A stretch of 64,000 nucleotides of DNA from Mesostigma viride (GCA_009746045.1 RPFO01000017.1:1723452-1787451), one strand, 5' to 3'. Counted from the first letter of the stretch, positions 42,091-55,505 are shown. Notes: a model not told the origin generated them from the letters alone. A program made the numbers and translations.

Positions 42091-42150
42091 ATCGGGGTTC
42101 ATGCTCCGTGACCCCCCAACCGGAGCACGGGTTTAATGAATTGATTAATG
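42086..42150 (+). mobile_element. LINE family B 3' terminus
   Basis: CATCCATCGGGGTTCATGCT, then CCGTGACCCCCCAACCGGAG and CACGG, followed by a TTTAATGAATTGATTAATG tail. It is the same stem-loop end as 59038-59090, opposite strand. Confidence 0.75.
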
Positions 42151-42681
42151 CTTCCCGCGCTTGCAATCAATGTGTGACAGATGTTACTTGTCTTAAGCAT
42201 GTGACGTAAGTTAATTTATGTGATTGATGAGACCATGGAGATGCATGGCATGAACCTCTTTGACGCACGGCCCGCTGATCCATCCCAATAAAAACCTGGT
42301 ATAATTCTCGTATATCTCATGATTAATTCTAATCTAGGTAGTACCTCACACAATAAGCATGCCCCTGATGCTTGTTATTGTAATTGCAGTTCCTAGCCGT
42401 TGGCTGTAAGACCAAGGAGACCTACAGTCATGCAAAGACATGAGCCTGAAACCTCCACCAGTGCTCTAGGTCCGACAAAACTCAGCCCTTGGTGCCCATC
42501 ACACTGCATTAGCTGACACGCTGCATTAGCTGACACACGAGTGCTCAGCTGGCCTCATATACAACAAAGCAGCACACTCCTCCTGAGCGTGGGAAGTGTA
42601 GCCGGGCTGCATGATACCACAGGACAGCACACCTCACATGCTCGATCCATCCACCATGAGGTGCTCGCAGCAAGCCATGGT
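42151..42681. other. 3' flank of CCT7
   Basis: Presumed 3' UTR and intergenic sequence. No further feature recognised. Confidence 0.4.
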
Positions 42682-43657
42682 CTAACGACGCCGCATGCCC
42701 CGGCCCATGCCGCGGCCCCGGCCCATGGGCATACCCCTGCCCATGCCGCCCGGTGGACCATCCGCACCTTCCGACTGCAGTTGCATCAAGCAAGGTGAAA
42801 CAAATAAAAGACATCCAACAATGGCAGGCAAAGGAGACAACTGTGTTCAGTAGGCGTTCCGATTTCAAAGAGCAAATAGACGAGTTCCAAGTCACTTGCC
42901 ACAATTAATATGAGAGCACATGGCACTTTATGCAATGACAAGAATCTGAGCTCCTTCAAACTGGCAACAAAAAGCACTTACAAGAGCAAGCCACACACCC
43001 CAGGTTCTCGCTCCCAGTGAGGGTTCGGCTGAGGCCACAGGTGGGTGCAGGTGGCAGCACTACCACAAGAGTTGGTGCTGAGACCACTGTGCTGGTAGCA
43101 GCGGGGCCTTGCCCTGGTTGATGCCAGTGCCCGCAGTGGTGTGTGGGCATGCTGCCAGGAGGTGCAGGTACAGTATAAATGTGCTGACAAGTGGCAGTTG
43201 TGCATGTAAGCAGTGCATACATGCGCTGGCCGGCGGCGGGCGTAATATATAATCTTGTAAACTGATCAGTTATGGGTACAATAGTGGCAAAAGGAATGAA
43301 GCGTGATGTAGGAACCACCCTAGAAAGCATGAAAAGCTAGCCCGTACAACCAACACACCACAGGCTCGCAACACCATAGAAACTATTGAGCAAGGATGTG
43401 CATGCATAGCCAACATGGTTGCTACTAATCATTTGCTACCACGGCATTGCTACCACGGCGTTGCTAGTATGCCATAGCCAGGATGGGTATGCTAACATGG
43501 CGGCGCTACCACGGCGCGGGCCACGCACCCTCGGGTTGCGGACCGTCTCGTCGACGCTGAGGATGAGGCAGGCCGCCTCGGTAGCCGCATACAGCGCGTT
43601 CAGCTGTTGTTGTTGTTGTTGGTGGTGGTGATGTGTGTGTGTGCATGTGTGTGTGCA

Positions 43658-43690
<33 letters not shown>

Positions 43691-46600
43691 CAGGCAGGGG
43701 GGGGGGAGGGCATAGGTGCGGCGCTTACGGGGTGGGGTGGGGTGGGTGGGGTGGGGTGGGGGAATAATACACCACGAGCATTGGGCGTCAGTACACATCC
43801 GCCAGACGCGGAGGCGAAGGATGCTGGTAGACAATACATCCATGTTCACATGGCCACCGCCACAGATGCCATGGGGGATGCATGCCCTATGGTGGCGTGG
43901 CATCGGCCGACGAGCATGTGCAAGCCGAGCAACACAGTGCGGTTCGAACAGCTGCTCGTTTGTGCCATAAGCAGCCTCCTTCAACGCTTCCGCATGCACG
44001 CCTCCTGCCAATGGCAGACGCCTTCAAGATCCAGAACAGTGAATCATAGCTTGAGCCTGCTGATCATCTAGGAGGGAACGTCCAATCATCTAGAAGGGCG
44101 CGGTTGACAGCTGCCCTTGCAAGGCCCTACTCCGGCTGCCTGATAGCTCTCTTTGTGGACTATGGTAACATGCCCATGGCCATGGGACGACCCACGTCAC
44201 ATGTGCTGGTGAACCTCACACGTGCTCCCCAGGCGCCCACCTCCCTGCAATGTGCACCCGATAACGCGGATGCAGCGCGCGCCCTGTGCACATTGCCCCT
44301 GTTTCCATGTACATGCACCTGTACCCCGCCATGCCCATGACCACGGGTAGACCAGACAGTCCCCGCCACGCCCCACCTATGGCTCCCTGGAGGGGGGTGG
44401 CTTGCTATATGTTGTGTGCAGCACGCGCACCTTGACCAGGCTGGGCTCCCAAATGAACGCGGCGTACGTGTCCACCACGCCGCCCGTGTTGATGTCCACC
44501 CCGATGTTCCGGCCAGCACCTGGTGCCAGCATGCAAGAAGCCCGCATCCAAGATGAGACCATGCGACGGAGGGCGCCGCACCAGACCATACAAGAAGAGT
44601 GCCACAGGGAGACGAACCATGAAGGGAAAGGAGGAGAGGGAGTGGTGGGGGGGTGTGGGGGGGGAGGATGTGCAAGACAACACACAATTAGTCTATTCAT
44701 GACTTAATTCTACGTATGGGAACGCAAATAACAAATGCTAAGCAAGGATTCAACTGTGAACTAGGGGGTTCACAAAACCACCTCCGATGCCACAAGTACC
44801 TCTGAATTCAGTCAGGTCCCTACCCAAAGGTAGGTGCATACAGAGGCTGGGCCTGGGATGGCAAATCATGGCTTGTCAAAACAACGGCCGTAGCCCAGAC
44901 AATCCGAAATCAACAAATATAGTCAAAAGCGCGCTAAGCAGTGACCGTAGCCCAAACCTGGAGTGAGGAGGCCAGGCGTGTAACGTGCTGCAACACCCAA
45001 ACTAGGGTCGCTGGGTCCAAGCATTGGGAAAGCCTAATGACAAACGCGTGAAGGAGGCGTGCAACTGTACCGTCCGGCAACAAACCAAACCAACTACTTC
45101 GAAAACAACTAAAACCAAACGTGAGGGGGGGGGGGGCGCGGCGAGCACATACCGTCGGGCAGGCCGTGCTTCTGGCGCAGCTTGTTCAGGACGTCGGTGG
45201 CGTCAAAGCCGGCGTTGTCGCACAGCTGGCGGGGGATGACCTGCGCGAGGGAGGGCAGGGCGAGGTGGGCAAAGGAGAGGGGAGAGGGTGAAGGGAAAGG
45301 GGGCGAGGGAGAATGCAAGGGGTGAGATGGGGGCAAAGGAACAGGAGGCGTGTGGAACAAAAGACATTATGAGAGGGACCAAAGAAAGGGCTAGAGGGGT
45401 TGGTTCAGCTGCCGAACTAACTAGAAGATACCCCAGTGGGTAGACAGTGCGATAGCGTGCAGCGGTGAAACAGCACTTGATGGTGAGAGCACGTGATGCG
45501 AGCAAAGGACTGCAGAAACCGCTCACCTCAAATGCCTGGGCAAGGAGGCAACGGCTCACCTGAGAGTGCTTTACCTGGCATACTACCTGTCCACTAACTC
45601 GCCTCCACCGCCAGGGATACCAGCAACCGCTACCGCTCCATGCCTGCGTGTGTGAACACCTGGTTGTGCTCACCTCTGTGTGCCTGGGCAAACTAACAGA
45701 TTGATAGCCAGGTAGACTTCCACGTAGAAGATAACGGGCGGGTGTCATGGAATGCCTGTGGGTGCGTAGGGCCTACGCACTCACCTCGAACGCCTTTGCG
45801 TATGAGTTGATGAAGAGCTGCGACTTGCCGGCGATGGTGCGCGCGTGATCGCGCAGGTAGCGGCTGATCTCCATCTGTGGAGTAGGGGGTGGCGCAGGGG
45901 AAAAGTAAGGGGAAGCGTACAGTGAGCAAAAAGGAGGTTGGGAAGGTGGCGCAGGCGGAGAAAGGCTTGCGGGGGGACGCATAAAGGGTAGGGGGGGAGA
46001 CGTTAAGGGTAGGGGGGGACGCGTAAAGCAAGCGCAGGCGGGGATACAAGGTTGGCACAGACAGGGGACCGTGCAGCGGCGCGCAGAGACTGAGGGGGAT
46101 GGCAAGGAGCACTTGTTCGACATGAGGGGGGGGCAGACACTAGATACAGATTGGCAGGGTGGCACAGGGGAGAAAGGGAACGGAAGGGCGGCCCAGACAA
46201 AGTAGGGAACGAGGTGCAATTGCGATGTCAGTGTGAATTTTATTTCTGCGCAATGGTCATGTCCTCGTGGCGCTCCAAAGGCGCGCGAGAGCAGGAACCT
46301 GCCGAAAGGGGGGCTTCCCGAGCTGCCGGCAGAGGCAGCGATATCCTTTTTTCCCTCCTTGCTGATACCAGCCCACCCAACTTCACGGCCAGCAAGCCAT
46401 ACTACCACCTATTCGTTCCTGAGTTGGACACCGTGGAAACTGTTCGTGACCGATGCCAGGAAAGTGGCCATGACGTGAAGGCCACCCAGATCGACGGTGT
46501 CTCATAATCGGATGGCCACTCACATCAACGACCCCTCGTTCTTTGTTCCTTGATGGCCACTCAAACCAACAGCGGCGCAAGAATATAACATCATGCACAC

Positions 46601-49600
46601 TCACATCAATGGCGCCACCCCCCGGCACGACGGACGAGTGCTTAAGTGCACGCCGCACGATCATGATGGCATCATGCAGCGAGCGCTCCGCCTCCTCGAT
46701 GAACTGGTGTGTGTTTCAGGCGGGCGGGCGGGCGGGCGGGCGGGCGGGCGGGCGGGTGGGTGGGTGGGTGGGTTTGACGTTGGGTTGGGTGGGATGGCAC
46801 GGGGGGGCCGGCACATCATTCAAGGCAAACGCGGACACACGTTTGTAACAGGGGGGAGCAAACGGTGGGGGGAACGTGGGCAAAACGTTTGATATGGGCA
46901 ACCAGGAGGCCCAGGGACAGGCGGGTCAACCACCACGACATCTTGGCACTGTCGGCATGGCAGCATGACATCCCGGAACCTGCCGTTTGACAGGTGCGTC
47001 GCATTCAGTGGGCATGATGCGTGATGTGTGATGTGTGATGCGTGACGCGTGCCCTCCGATGCGACCTGCGCAGAAATTCGCCGCTCCGGTTGTTCATGGT
47101 CCAAACTATGGCCAAACAACCTATAGATACGTTTATGCGACACCCTCTGTAAACACAATCGCATACGTGCCTGCTGGGTGGCCAGCAGAACTGCATGCAC
47201 AAAGCCGTGGCGACCATACCCCCGCTTACAAGCACTTGCCGAGTTAGGTATCCAAAATTGGTATCCAAAACTGGTATCCGAAATTGGTATCCAAAACTGG
47301 TATCCAGAGACAGTATGGCAGCGTCTGCTCCTATGGCAACGTTCACTTCATTGCCAGTAGAGACTAGAGACCACGGGGCAGTCACACGCTCTCAATGGCC
47401 GAACATGCATGTGCAGGCGACACAGGCGCGTACATTGGCAAGGCCGCAACAAGTACACTAACCAACGCCAAGGCTTTGCAAGGCATCCGCTCCTCGGGTG
47501 GAGAGGTTCCATACTTAGTGGTGTGCACGCTGGCAGGGTGCGGCCCCAGGATGACGGTTTCACAGCTGTGCACTGCAACCACGCGTAGCCTTGTACGGCG
47601 ATTCCGGGTAGTTTTATTCTACGTAGCTTTATGGTTCCTTACCTGGTCGGCGCCACCGCGCAGCACCAACGTGGACGTCTTCGCCTGGGGGCACTGAGTG
47701 AACAAATTGTAGCGCTCGTTGCCCACCTGGCGCTCCTCAAAGTAGCCACACGTGCCCAGCACCTGCGACCAAGTGGGGGGGGGGAGAGGAGTTTAGGGAA
47801 AAATAAAAAAAGAGTAAGACGAGACAGGGGAAGCATGCTGCCACGCATGGAACTAGAGCCGCCGGCAAAAAATTGCATGAGGGCGCGGCGAATGGTGACT
47901 CAATCCAATAAATACCTTAGATATTTCATCCGTAACAATACACCACAGCGACTTGTGAACCAGTAACGAGCACAGCGCATCCACGCCCCTGTGCCAAGTG
48001 CTGCATGGTGTATTGCGGGGCACAGCGCGCGCGGTGGGAAACATTGCTGCCTGCACTCCTCCGCGGCCGTCGATCGCGCAGCGCTTCCAGGAATGTGGCA
48101 GGTGCATGACCTACTGGATGGATGTCCCAGCCCATTGACAGATTGTTGCCCCCTCGCATTCTAGTCATGCACACATGCCTCGGGCAGCCACTCGCATGCT
48201 AAAGGAGTGCTTCTATGAGGGCAGTGTGGTGGGAAAGACATCGGGAAAGCATGAGTAGGTCCTCAATCCCAATCTTTCCGCTCCCCAGCATGAACCTACA
48301 CTCAGCACCCACACCTACAGAACTGGAACTCAACCAGGAGGTTGCCACCTGGAGGTATATACGAACCTACCTTGGGCATCCCACACTATCCACCCACCCA
48401 TGGCGTTTACCCCCGTAGTAAAACTGGCTGGTTTCCACAACGACAGTACCCGCATCCACCCACATAGGGCGCACTGCCCCAGTGCTAGAACTGGTTGGGT
48501 TCCCGTACATCCACAGCAACAACTCGCATCCACCCACCTCAGGCGTGAGCTTCTGCACGCTAGACTGCACTGACGCCCCCGTCGCAGTCGCCACACGCTG
48601 CAGGTCGTCATCCTGCACGCGCCCCGCACAGAAGATGCCCCTGTCGGCGAAGTACTGGGTGCCCAGGTCGCCGATGGCCAGGCGAGACAGCACGATGCTC
48701 GCCCCGCTGCGCACACAGGCCTCCAGCTTGTCGTAGATGATGTTCCACTCCGCGTCCACGATCGACTGGTACTGGCTCGGGTCCGACAGGCTGGGGGCAG
48801 GGGCGGGGCGGGGGCGGGGGGGGGGAGAGGCGGGGGGGGGGGGGGGGGGGGGGGGATAAGGGGGGCAGGGGGCAGGGGGGCCGAAGAAGGCATAATTTAG
48901 GACATAAGGGGCGAAATAGGGGGCATAGGGAGCACCAGGGCAATAGGGTTGCCCTGGTGCAGGCTGAACTGTGGAGCTATCCGTGGTTACTTAATATTAC
49001 TTGGGAAGCTACCCTGGTTAGTTAAAAGTACTTGGGAAGTACTACGACAGCCCACCGGACTTCGGCATTCTCCTTGTCTACGTTGTGTGGTCTGCCTTGC
49101 AGAGCTATTAGGGATGAATTACTACGACTTTGAGGTGCTGTGACCCTTACCGGACTTCCGCGTTCTCCTTCTCCGCCTTGAGCTCCAGCTCCACGTTGAG
49201 GAGGAGGATCTTTGGGTTCTCAAACGACTTGGGCTGCTGCTCAAAGCCGGCGTAGGAGAAGGTCTTCTTGAACGCGACACCATGGACGAGGAACGAGTCA
49301 CGCATGTTGCCTCCAATGACCTGGTGCCATGAGGGATAGTGGATGGAGCGGGGTGGTTTGGTTTGGTTTGGTTTGGTTTGGTTTGGTTTGGTTTGGTTTG
49401 GTTTGGTTTGGTTTGGTTTGGTTTGGTTTGGTTTGGTTTGGTTTGGGTTGGTTTGGTTTGGTTTGGTTTGGTTTGGTTTGGTTTGGTTTGGTTTGGTTTG
49501 GTTTGGTTTGGTTTGGTTTGGTTTGGTTTGGGTTGGGTTGGAGGGGGGAGAGGAGGGGCAACACCTGCCATGGTGAGCCCACATGACGTTTATAGACGTT

Positions 49601-52497
49601 ATCCCTGTAGCCTCAACCCTAGAACACCGAGCATCATGCAGCTACCCTATCAGCTTGGAAATCAACTTGGAAAGCCCCACCACCTTGTCTCACCCCACGC
49701 AGCACCTTCCCTGCCCACCCCCCTTCCTTATCCTAATCATGCCACTACCCACCTGGACCTTCCTGGAATGGATGCCCCCGTATAGTTGCATCCACCGACC
49801 ATCCTCCATCCCCACCCACCCATTCACCCCCCAACACGGCCCCTCCCCACAACTTCCTTTCCTCCCCACCAACCACGCGCTCAAGCCACCCCACCTTTTT
49901 CATGCCGATGATGCCTCACACACCCACCTTCCTTCCTCCACCTCACAACCTTCTTGCTGCCGGTCACGACATGCAAACACCCTCCCCTATGGCGATCATG
50001 CCAAGCCCCACACACAAATTCTTCCACAACCACCACCTTCGTGTCAACCATGCCAACCCCCCTAACTTGTTCATGCTCGATCACCCTACAAACAGCCCCC
50101 CTTACCCTTCCTCTTCATGCCAACCTCCCGCACCCCCCTTACCTTCTTCATGCCAATCATGGAGAGCCGGCAGTCATCGTCGAGGGAGAGCACCGCGTCC
50201 ACCACCATCTTGGCGAAGAACTCCTTCTCGCCGCCCACCAGCTTGGACGTGAGCGTGGTGGCCGCACACTTCTCCAGCAAGCGCGCCTTCTCCTCGCGCG
50301 AGCTGCCCTCGATGCTAACCGAGAGGGCCTTGACACGCTCCACCGCCTGATGGCAAGGGGGGGGGGGGGGGGGGAGGAGCGGGGGCATTGGCGCCCATCA
50401 GGTAGCACATGCAGTCTTTTGCCATCAGCTCTTTTTGCCATCATTACACACTGTTGCCGCCAGCTAGCACCCTTGTCAGCATGCAAGCAGATGGCCATCA
50501 GTTAACAAAAGCAGTGGCCACCGGGTAGCGCGTTCCGTTGCCGTCAGCAAGCATGCTCCATTGCCCTGAGTCAGCGCACTCTGGCACTTGGGTATCTCAC
50601 TTCATACGTTCCGCTGCCATGCGTGTGCGGCGATCATGCATGCCATTGCCGTCAGGGAGCAACCTTGCAATCAATGAGCACTTGCAGCGGCCATCAGTTG
50701 GCACGTTCCGCTGCCACCAGCTCGCGCTGTTGCCATCATGCATGCAGCGGCCAAGCGTTAGCACGCGCATTCAAGTACACGTGCATGCAATAAGAATCCT
50801 ACGCGACAGACTCCTGCTACACGAGTGTCGGGGTGGGGGGGTGGGGGAGTGGGCGGGCGAGGTAGGGTACAGGCTTACCATTGCCTTCAGTAGGACAGAG
50901 TAAAATTTACCGTCACCACCATTATTTTCACACCCAGTCTGCTTCCCTGCACAAGATCGAGGGCAGGCTTGAGGAGGGGATACCTCTGGCAGAACCCCTT
51001 CAATATTAATTACCTGGTAGGCATCCCGAACGGCAGGGATTGGATGTCAAGGGAGCAGAAGCGCAGCGGGCTACGTGTGTGCCTGGGAGGAATACAAGGC
51101 TGGCTAGTTTCATTACTACAATAGGCCATGCACGCCAGGCCCTGATGCTGGGCCACAACCACAGCTGAGCCACCATCAGTACTATTCATCAAGGAAATAA
51201 CGATAATAACATCATCAAGGATACAACAATAACAGCATCATCAAGGAAATAACAGTAACAACATCACCAAGGAAATAACAATAACAACATCATAAAGGAA
51301 ATAACAATAACAGCATAAAGGTCTTAAACATGACACAAGCACAGCTGACGTCCTAGAATGCTGAGCAAACCAAGTCATTTGCAGACATGCATACATGCGA
51401 ATACGGCGCGGCATAAACGCGGCGTGTCAGAAATGGTGAAGGCCGTCGGATGGGGGAGGAGTTGTCCCAACGCAAGGGGCGACGGGGGGCCGGGGGTAAA
51501 AGTGGCGTAAGCCGCCAGCGGTGAGCGGGGGCGGCCAAGTGCCACAGTCGCCGTGGAGCATATGTATGAGCACTCTAATGATGACTAGAGCTGGACAAAG
51601 GATGGGCACGCTGTGGCTGCGAGGGCAGCGAGGCGCCGAAAATAGCGTACCAAGTCCGCGGCTTGTCGGAACGCCTGGATGATCAGCTGGGGGTGGACGC
51701 CATCCTCCACAAACGACTTGGACTCCCGCAGGAACTCCCCTGCCAGAAGCACGACGGTCGTAGTGCCGTCACCAACCTGGCAGATGGAAGGACACATGGC
51801 GCAAGGCGAGCACACAGGCAGGGGCAGGGAGCATACCGCACCAGAATTAAGAAAACCGTCGGCCCACGGGTCAAAAGGCTGCCAGCAACGGGGCACGCGC
51901 AAGCAGGATGCTTGCAAACGCACCCCACAAGAAATCCTACGCACAGCCAGTGCGCGAAGCGGGCCATGGCAAAAATAGACCACTTGACGAAAATATTCTA
52001 CCGGTAAACAGTGAAAGCCACAAGCGCAGCCGCTATATTCTCACCTCTGAATCTTGGGATTTCGCAATGTCTACCAGCGTCTTCGCAGCGGGATGCACAA
52101 TATCGAGTAGCTTCATAATCGTCGCCCCATCATTCGATATCGTGGTACCCTTGCTGTCATGTATCAACTTGTCCATTCCCCGCGGTCCCAAAGTCGTGCG
52201 GACTACATCGACAACTGATAGACATGCGTTGATGTTGCTAATCAGCTGGGCTTTACCCTGAGAAGTATCCGTCCCCTCTCTTAAAAGAATAATTTGCGGT
52301 TGCTGCGACAAGGCAAGCCAATGAACATCATTCACAAAAAAACAACCGACAGACACGTTAACAAGGCATCAGGCTGGAATGCCCAAAGCAGATGATGACA
52401 GCATTCAAAACCGTGCTTAACGAAGGACTTATGAAGGTATAAATAGTCGCAAACCGATCAACCGGTACCAACTCCGTACCATCATTGCGCTCGCCAT
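42682..52497 (-). CDS. CCT7: T-complex protein 1 subunit eta (CCT7), 13 exons
   Basis: Subunit of the cytosolic group II chaperonin TRiC/CCT, which folds actin, tubulin and other proteins using ATP. Exons by eye (minus strand, high to low): 52497-52480, 52302-52045, 51776-51651, 50346-50143, 49320-49151, 48790-48538, 47762-47643, 46703-46605, 45874-45785, 45240-45153, 44519-44431, 43603-43529, 42774-42682. All introns are GT-AG and phases agree. The sum is 1683 nt, 560 residues, normal for the family. Exon 1 encodes only MASAMM. Motifs: [12 protein letters not shown] and [12 protein letters not shown] (exon 2), [15 protein letters not shown] (exon 3), [13 protein letters not shown] (exon 5), [11 protein letters not shown] (exon 6), VVPGGGAID (exon 8), CDNAGFDAT (exon 10), [13 protein letters not shown] (exon 12). 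The C-terminus is a Gly/Arg/Met-rich tail. The gene looks intact. Confidence 0.97.
43612..43775. repeat. microsatellites in CCT7 intron 11
   Basis: TTG, GTGTGTGT, GAGA, G-run and GGGGTGGGGTGG tracts in sequence, immediately upstream of the exon 12 acceptor. Confidence 0.9.
46718..46772. repeat. (GGGC)n and (GGGT)n in CCT7 intron 7
   Basis: Tetranucleotide run starting 15 bp from the exon 8 acceptor. Confidence 0.9.
48808..48870. repeat. G-rich tract in CCT7 intron 5
   Basis: GGGGCGGGG units and a run of over 20 G (C on the sense strand) shortly upstream of the exon 6 acceptor. It could act as a long C-rich tract before the splice site. Confidence 0.85.
49353..49540. repeat. (GGTTT)n in CCT7 intron 4
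   Basis: Nearly pure pentanucleotide run of about 37 units, read as (AAACC)n on the sense strand, about 30 bp from the exon 5 acceptor. Interrupted once near 49445. Confidence 0.95.
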
Positions 52498-53590
52498 TTT
52501 CGGCTCGTGTGCACACTAGGCAGCTCGACTTCGCTATGGCACTCCTAGGCTGCGCGCACTTATAAAAAAGATCAAAATACTCCTTTGAAATATGCTCTTA
52601 TATGCCCAGATAGACCGAGGTACGCTAAAGGCACAGTGTGCTTATGTCGACGATGGCTGCGGCTCGGCTGTCATGGCGCCAAAGTCCAACAAAGAAATTC
52701 TTGCACGTCGTTTTCACGGGGGCTTCATGTTCGAGCAGTTGGTTGCGGGCAGCCGGACACAGTACCCGCCAGAAGCTGCGGCAGTGTTCACTGTAAAGTG
52801 CGGAATACTGTAGTTTGATATGTTCACTGAGGTTCACTGTACAGTACATACGTGTACGGCGTACCTGACATCCGGCACCAAAGAAGCCGAAGACAGAAGT
52901 AGCACCGAAGCAATGTGCCTCGACCGAACTCACCCCTGACTTTTTCCTGGTAAATGGGTATTTTTATTATCCAATAGGAATATTGTTAGGTGAAGAGGTA
53001 CCACGTATCGACCAGCTGGTTACCAACTGTGTGTTGTGTGATATGAAGCACACCTGACGCCCGGTGGGAGGGTGTTGGTGTTTCCACACTTTGTTGTTGT
53101 TGGAGGGGAAGGCCGGAGTCGCCAAAGAAATGGGTTCCCAGTCGCCAAAGGCGAATCCCTAGTCGCCAAAGGTGAAATCGGGCAGCATAAGCGGAATTTT
53201 TCACTGTTGTGTCAGCCAGAAGAATAAGAAAACCTGCTTGCAGACCGGCCAGCCTGCGTGACTGGCTTTGATCAGTCAGGAACTCAGGATCCTTCACCTT
53301 ACTGAAAAAGAAGAGAATATAAGAGAATAAGCAATAAGCAGCTGGCGAGATGGCGGCCGGTACACTTGAGTACCTCTGTATTATTTCATGAATTCATCGC
53401 GCACTCTTTAAGGCCTTTTGCCGCGTCGATGGCTGCTGTTGTGCGAGCCTTCCTGAATACTAAGAATAGCGGATTGTGACGCCAGTGAACCGACGAAGCT
53501 CCGTAGCTTTGGCTTTTTAATGGCATTGCTGTCAGTCGGGACATTTGCGGGCTAGAATAGGAAAGCCTACAGTACAAAATGCATCATTGA
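52498..53590. other. upstream of CCT7; no gene recognised
   Basis: Should contain the CCT7 promoter. Three GTCGCCAAAG repeats lie at 53117-53171. Minus-strand frames at 52986-53577 are short and unrecognised. Confidence 0.5.
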
Positions 53591-54487
53591 TGTTATGAGT
53601 GGGACGAACATGAGCAATGGCAGCACGCAGAATTTTTGTCTGCGCTGCCTCCATTAGTGGATTATGCAACGGCCAGGGAGCGGGCTGATGCTTATTCACG
53701 CGTGGTATCCCGCAACGGCCCTATCAACAAGAGCAACAATCAGAACTGCACACTTTGCCCGCCAGGAGGCCCTTCCCACAAGATGCGGTATGCGACGCGG
53801 ACGTGCAGCTGCACCCGCTGTCTCGATGTCATCAACGAGGGCGGCCGTGAAGCCGACCTTGCTGGCGGTGACGAAATTCCCCGTGATGGCACCGACGAAC
53901 AGCTGCTTGGTGGCAGCCCCGAATCCGGCGCTGAAAAGCTGCACAGCGAGAGCCAGGATCTCGGCACTGAGGACTACCAGTGCCCGTTCCTTGTCAAGTA
54001 TCTTGTGTGTCATGCCACGTTGAAGACCGGGATGTACACGCTGCGCGATGCTCCACACGCATTGCCGGATGATGCCCCAGGAGGCTCAGTGCCCACTCCT
54101 CAGAAGATTGTGAAATTCACCAAAGAGCTGAAGGAGAAGCTGAAACCTTTGATGGTCGACGCAGGGCTTCAACCGAGCGCTGCTCGCAATCTATTTTGAA
54201 CCCAGAATCCCGACATGCCGCTGCCTTCGCTTGGCCAGTGTCAGAATGCGAGCAGGCGGATGCGCAGGGAGGATGGCAACAACAACAACGAGCTGGATAA
54301 AATGAGCGTGTACATTCAGGGCAAGCTATGCCGCGATGATCTGGATGATCATGCCTTTTACTTCTTCGGCGTCCCCGGGCACGAGGATGGCACGCCTAGA
54401 TTAGGGCTCAGAGATGGGGTCGTGTACGGTGATGGAGACCCTGCTCGTGGCGATGACGGCGTCTTCACTCTGATGATCACCACAAAG
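53591..54487 (+). pseudogene. MULE-like transposase N-terminal fragment with internal TGA
   Basis: A single frame open from 53591, broken by a TGA at 54197-54199. It has no ATG at the start; the usable codon at 53636 is TTG. It encodes CTLCPPGGPSHKMRYATRTC and then FLVKYLVCHATLKTGMYTLR, a Cys/His arrangement resembling the FLYWCH/WRKY-GCM1-type DNA-binding module before MULE transposases. Next comes FTKELKEKLKPLMVDAGLQP, then, after the TGA, MPLPSLGQCQNASRRMR. A donor-like GTAAAT follows ITTK at 54487. No DDE core is visible downstream. Probably a decayed or captured fragment. The family call is by pattern only. Confidence 0.5.
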
Positions 54488-54608
54488 GTAAATTGTATTG
54501 ATCAGGATAACGGCATGGGAGGGAACTTTGTACATTGCTGGCATATGCTTAGGGATGATGGCTTCTAATGATTCAGCTCTTCCTCAGCTTATCACCCACC
54601 TCCACCTG

Positions 54609-54682
54609 CCCGCCCGCCCGCCCGCCCGCCCGCCCGCCCGCCCGCCCGCCCGCCCGCCCGCCCGCCCGCCCGCCCGCCCGCC
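54609..54682. repeat. (GCCC)n microsatellite
   Basis: About 74 bp of GCCC units. Confidence 0.95.
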
Positions 54683-55432
54683 ACCAACCAACCAACCACC
54701 TGCCCACCAAACAGCCAGTTAACCAGCCAATCTATCAGCCAATAAATCAGCCAGCTATCACGCCACTCTCTATCACCCATTGCGTCTATTCATGGCACGC
54801 TGTCGGGCACAATTTTCTTTCGTTGGCCCACTGCTGAAAAGGCAATAGTGCCATGTGTGGCCGCAGCAGTGCCATGGTCATCAGGGTAACTATGGTTGTT
54901 CTGCTACCTTAGCAGCCAAAGTGTCTCTAAAATTGACCTCTGACATGTAATATAGGACCATGGCTATGCTAATTCTGATTTATTTTCGGATAGGAAGTTG
55001 GGTTGGTTACTTTGACTGTTATTGCTGACTGTGTTGTGCTGTTGCATTTTGTGCATTTTTTAAGCGCACATGTATGTTTAGTTATTTCTATTGAATGCAG
55101 GGAAAAGCTCCACAGTGGTATCCAAGGCTTTTCCGAAGACCATGGGCATTTTCTGTCCACTAGATAGCAAGCTTTGCACGTATTCCGAGTAGCCTTGCTT
55201 ATGTGTTGCACAGGGCAGAGCTATGCTTGCACATGCGTAGTGGCAACATGTCTTGCTGTTTTCAGTTTCTGCCAAGCATAACCAGTCCCATTGTCATTGC
55301 CATATGTTACGGAGGCATCCTAGGAGTAAGATGACCAATGGCAGACTTGGAAAACAGCCGTGTCTGTTTCCTCATACAGTGATGTCATGTTAAGTGAGAC
55401 AAAGTTCTATGGGTGTGGAAAATTTTAAGTCG

Positions 55433-55505
55433 TCCCCCCCCCCACCCCCACCCCCCCCCACCCCCACCCCCACCCCCCCACACACACACCCACCCCCCAC
55501 CCCAC
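55433..55505. repeat. C-rich CCCCA tract
   Basis: Irregular CCCCA/CCCCCCA units. Confidence 0.9.

Noticed and set aside
43600-43775. GT/GA tract as a Z-DNA regulatory element
   Set aside because: It is an intronic microsatellite; nothing in the sequence supports a regulatory role.
49353-49540. Interstitial telomere
   Set aside because: GGTTT is not a known telomere unit and the tract lies inside a CCT7 intron.
52986-53577. Minus-strand frames upstream of CCT7 as an additional gene
   Set aside because: No recognisable motif, no matching splice pattern, and CCT7 already has its start at 52497.
54197-54199. Selenocysteine TGA in the MULE-like frame
   Set aside because: No SECIS-like structure noticed, no conserved Cys partner, and the frame lacks a start codon; simple decay is more likely.
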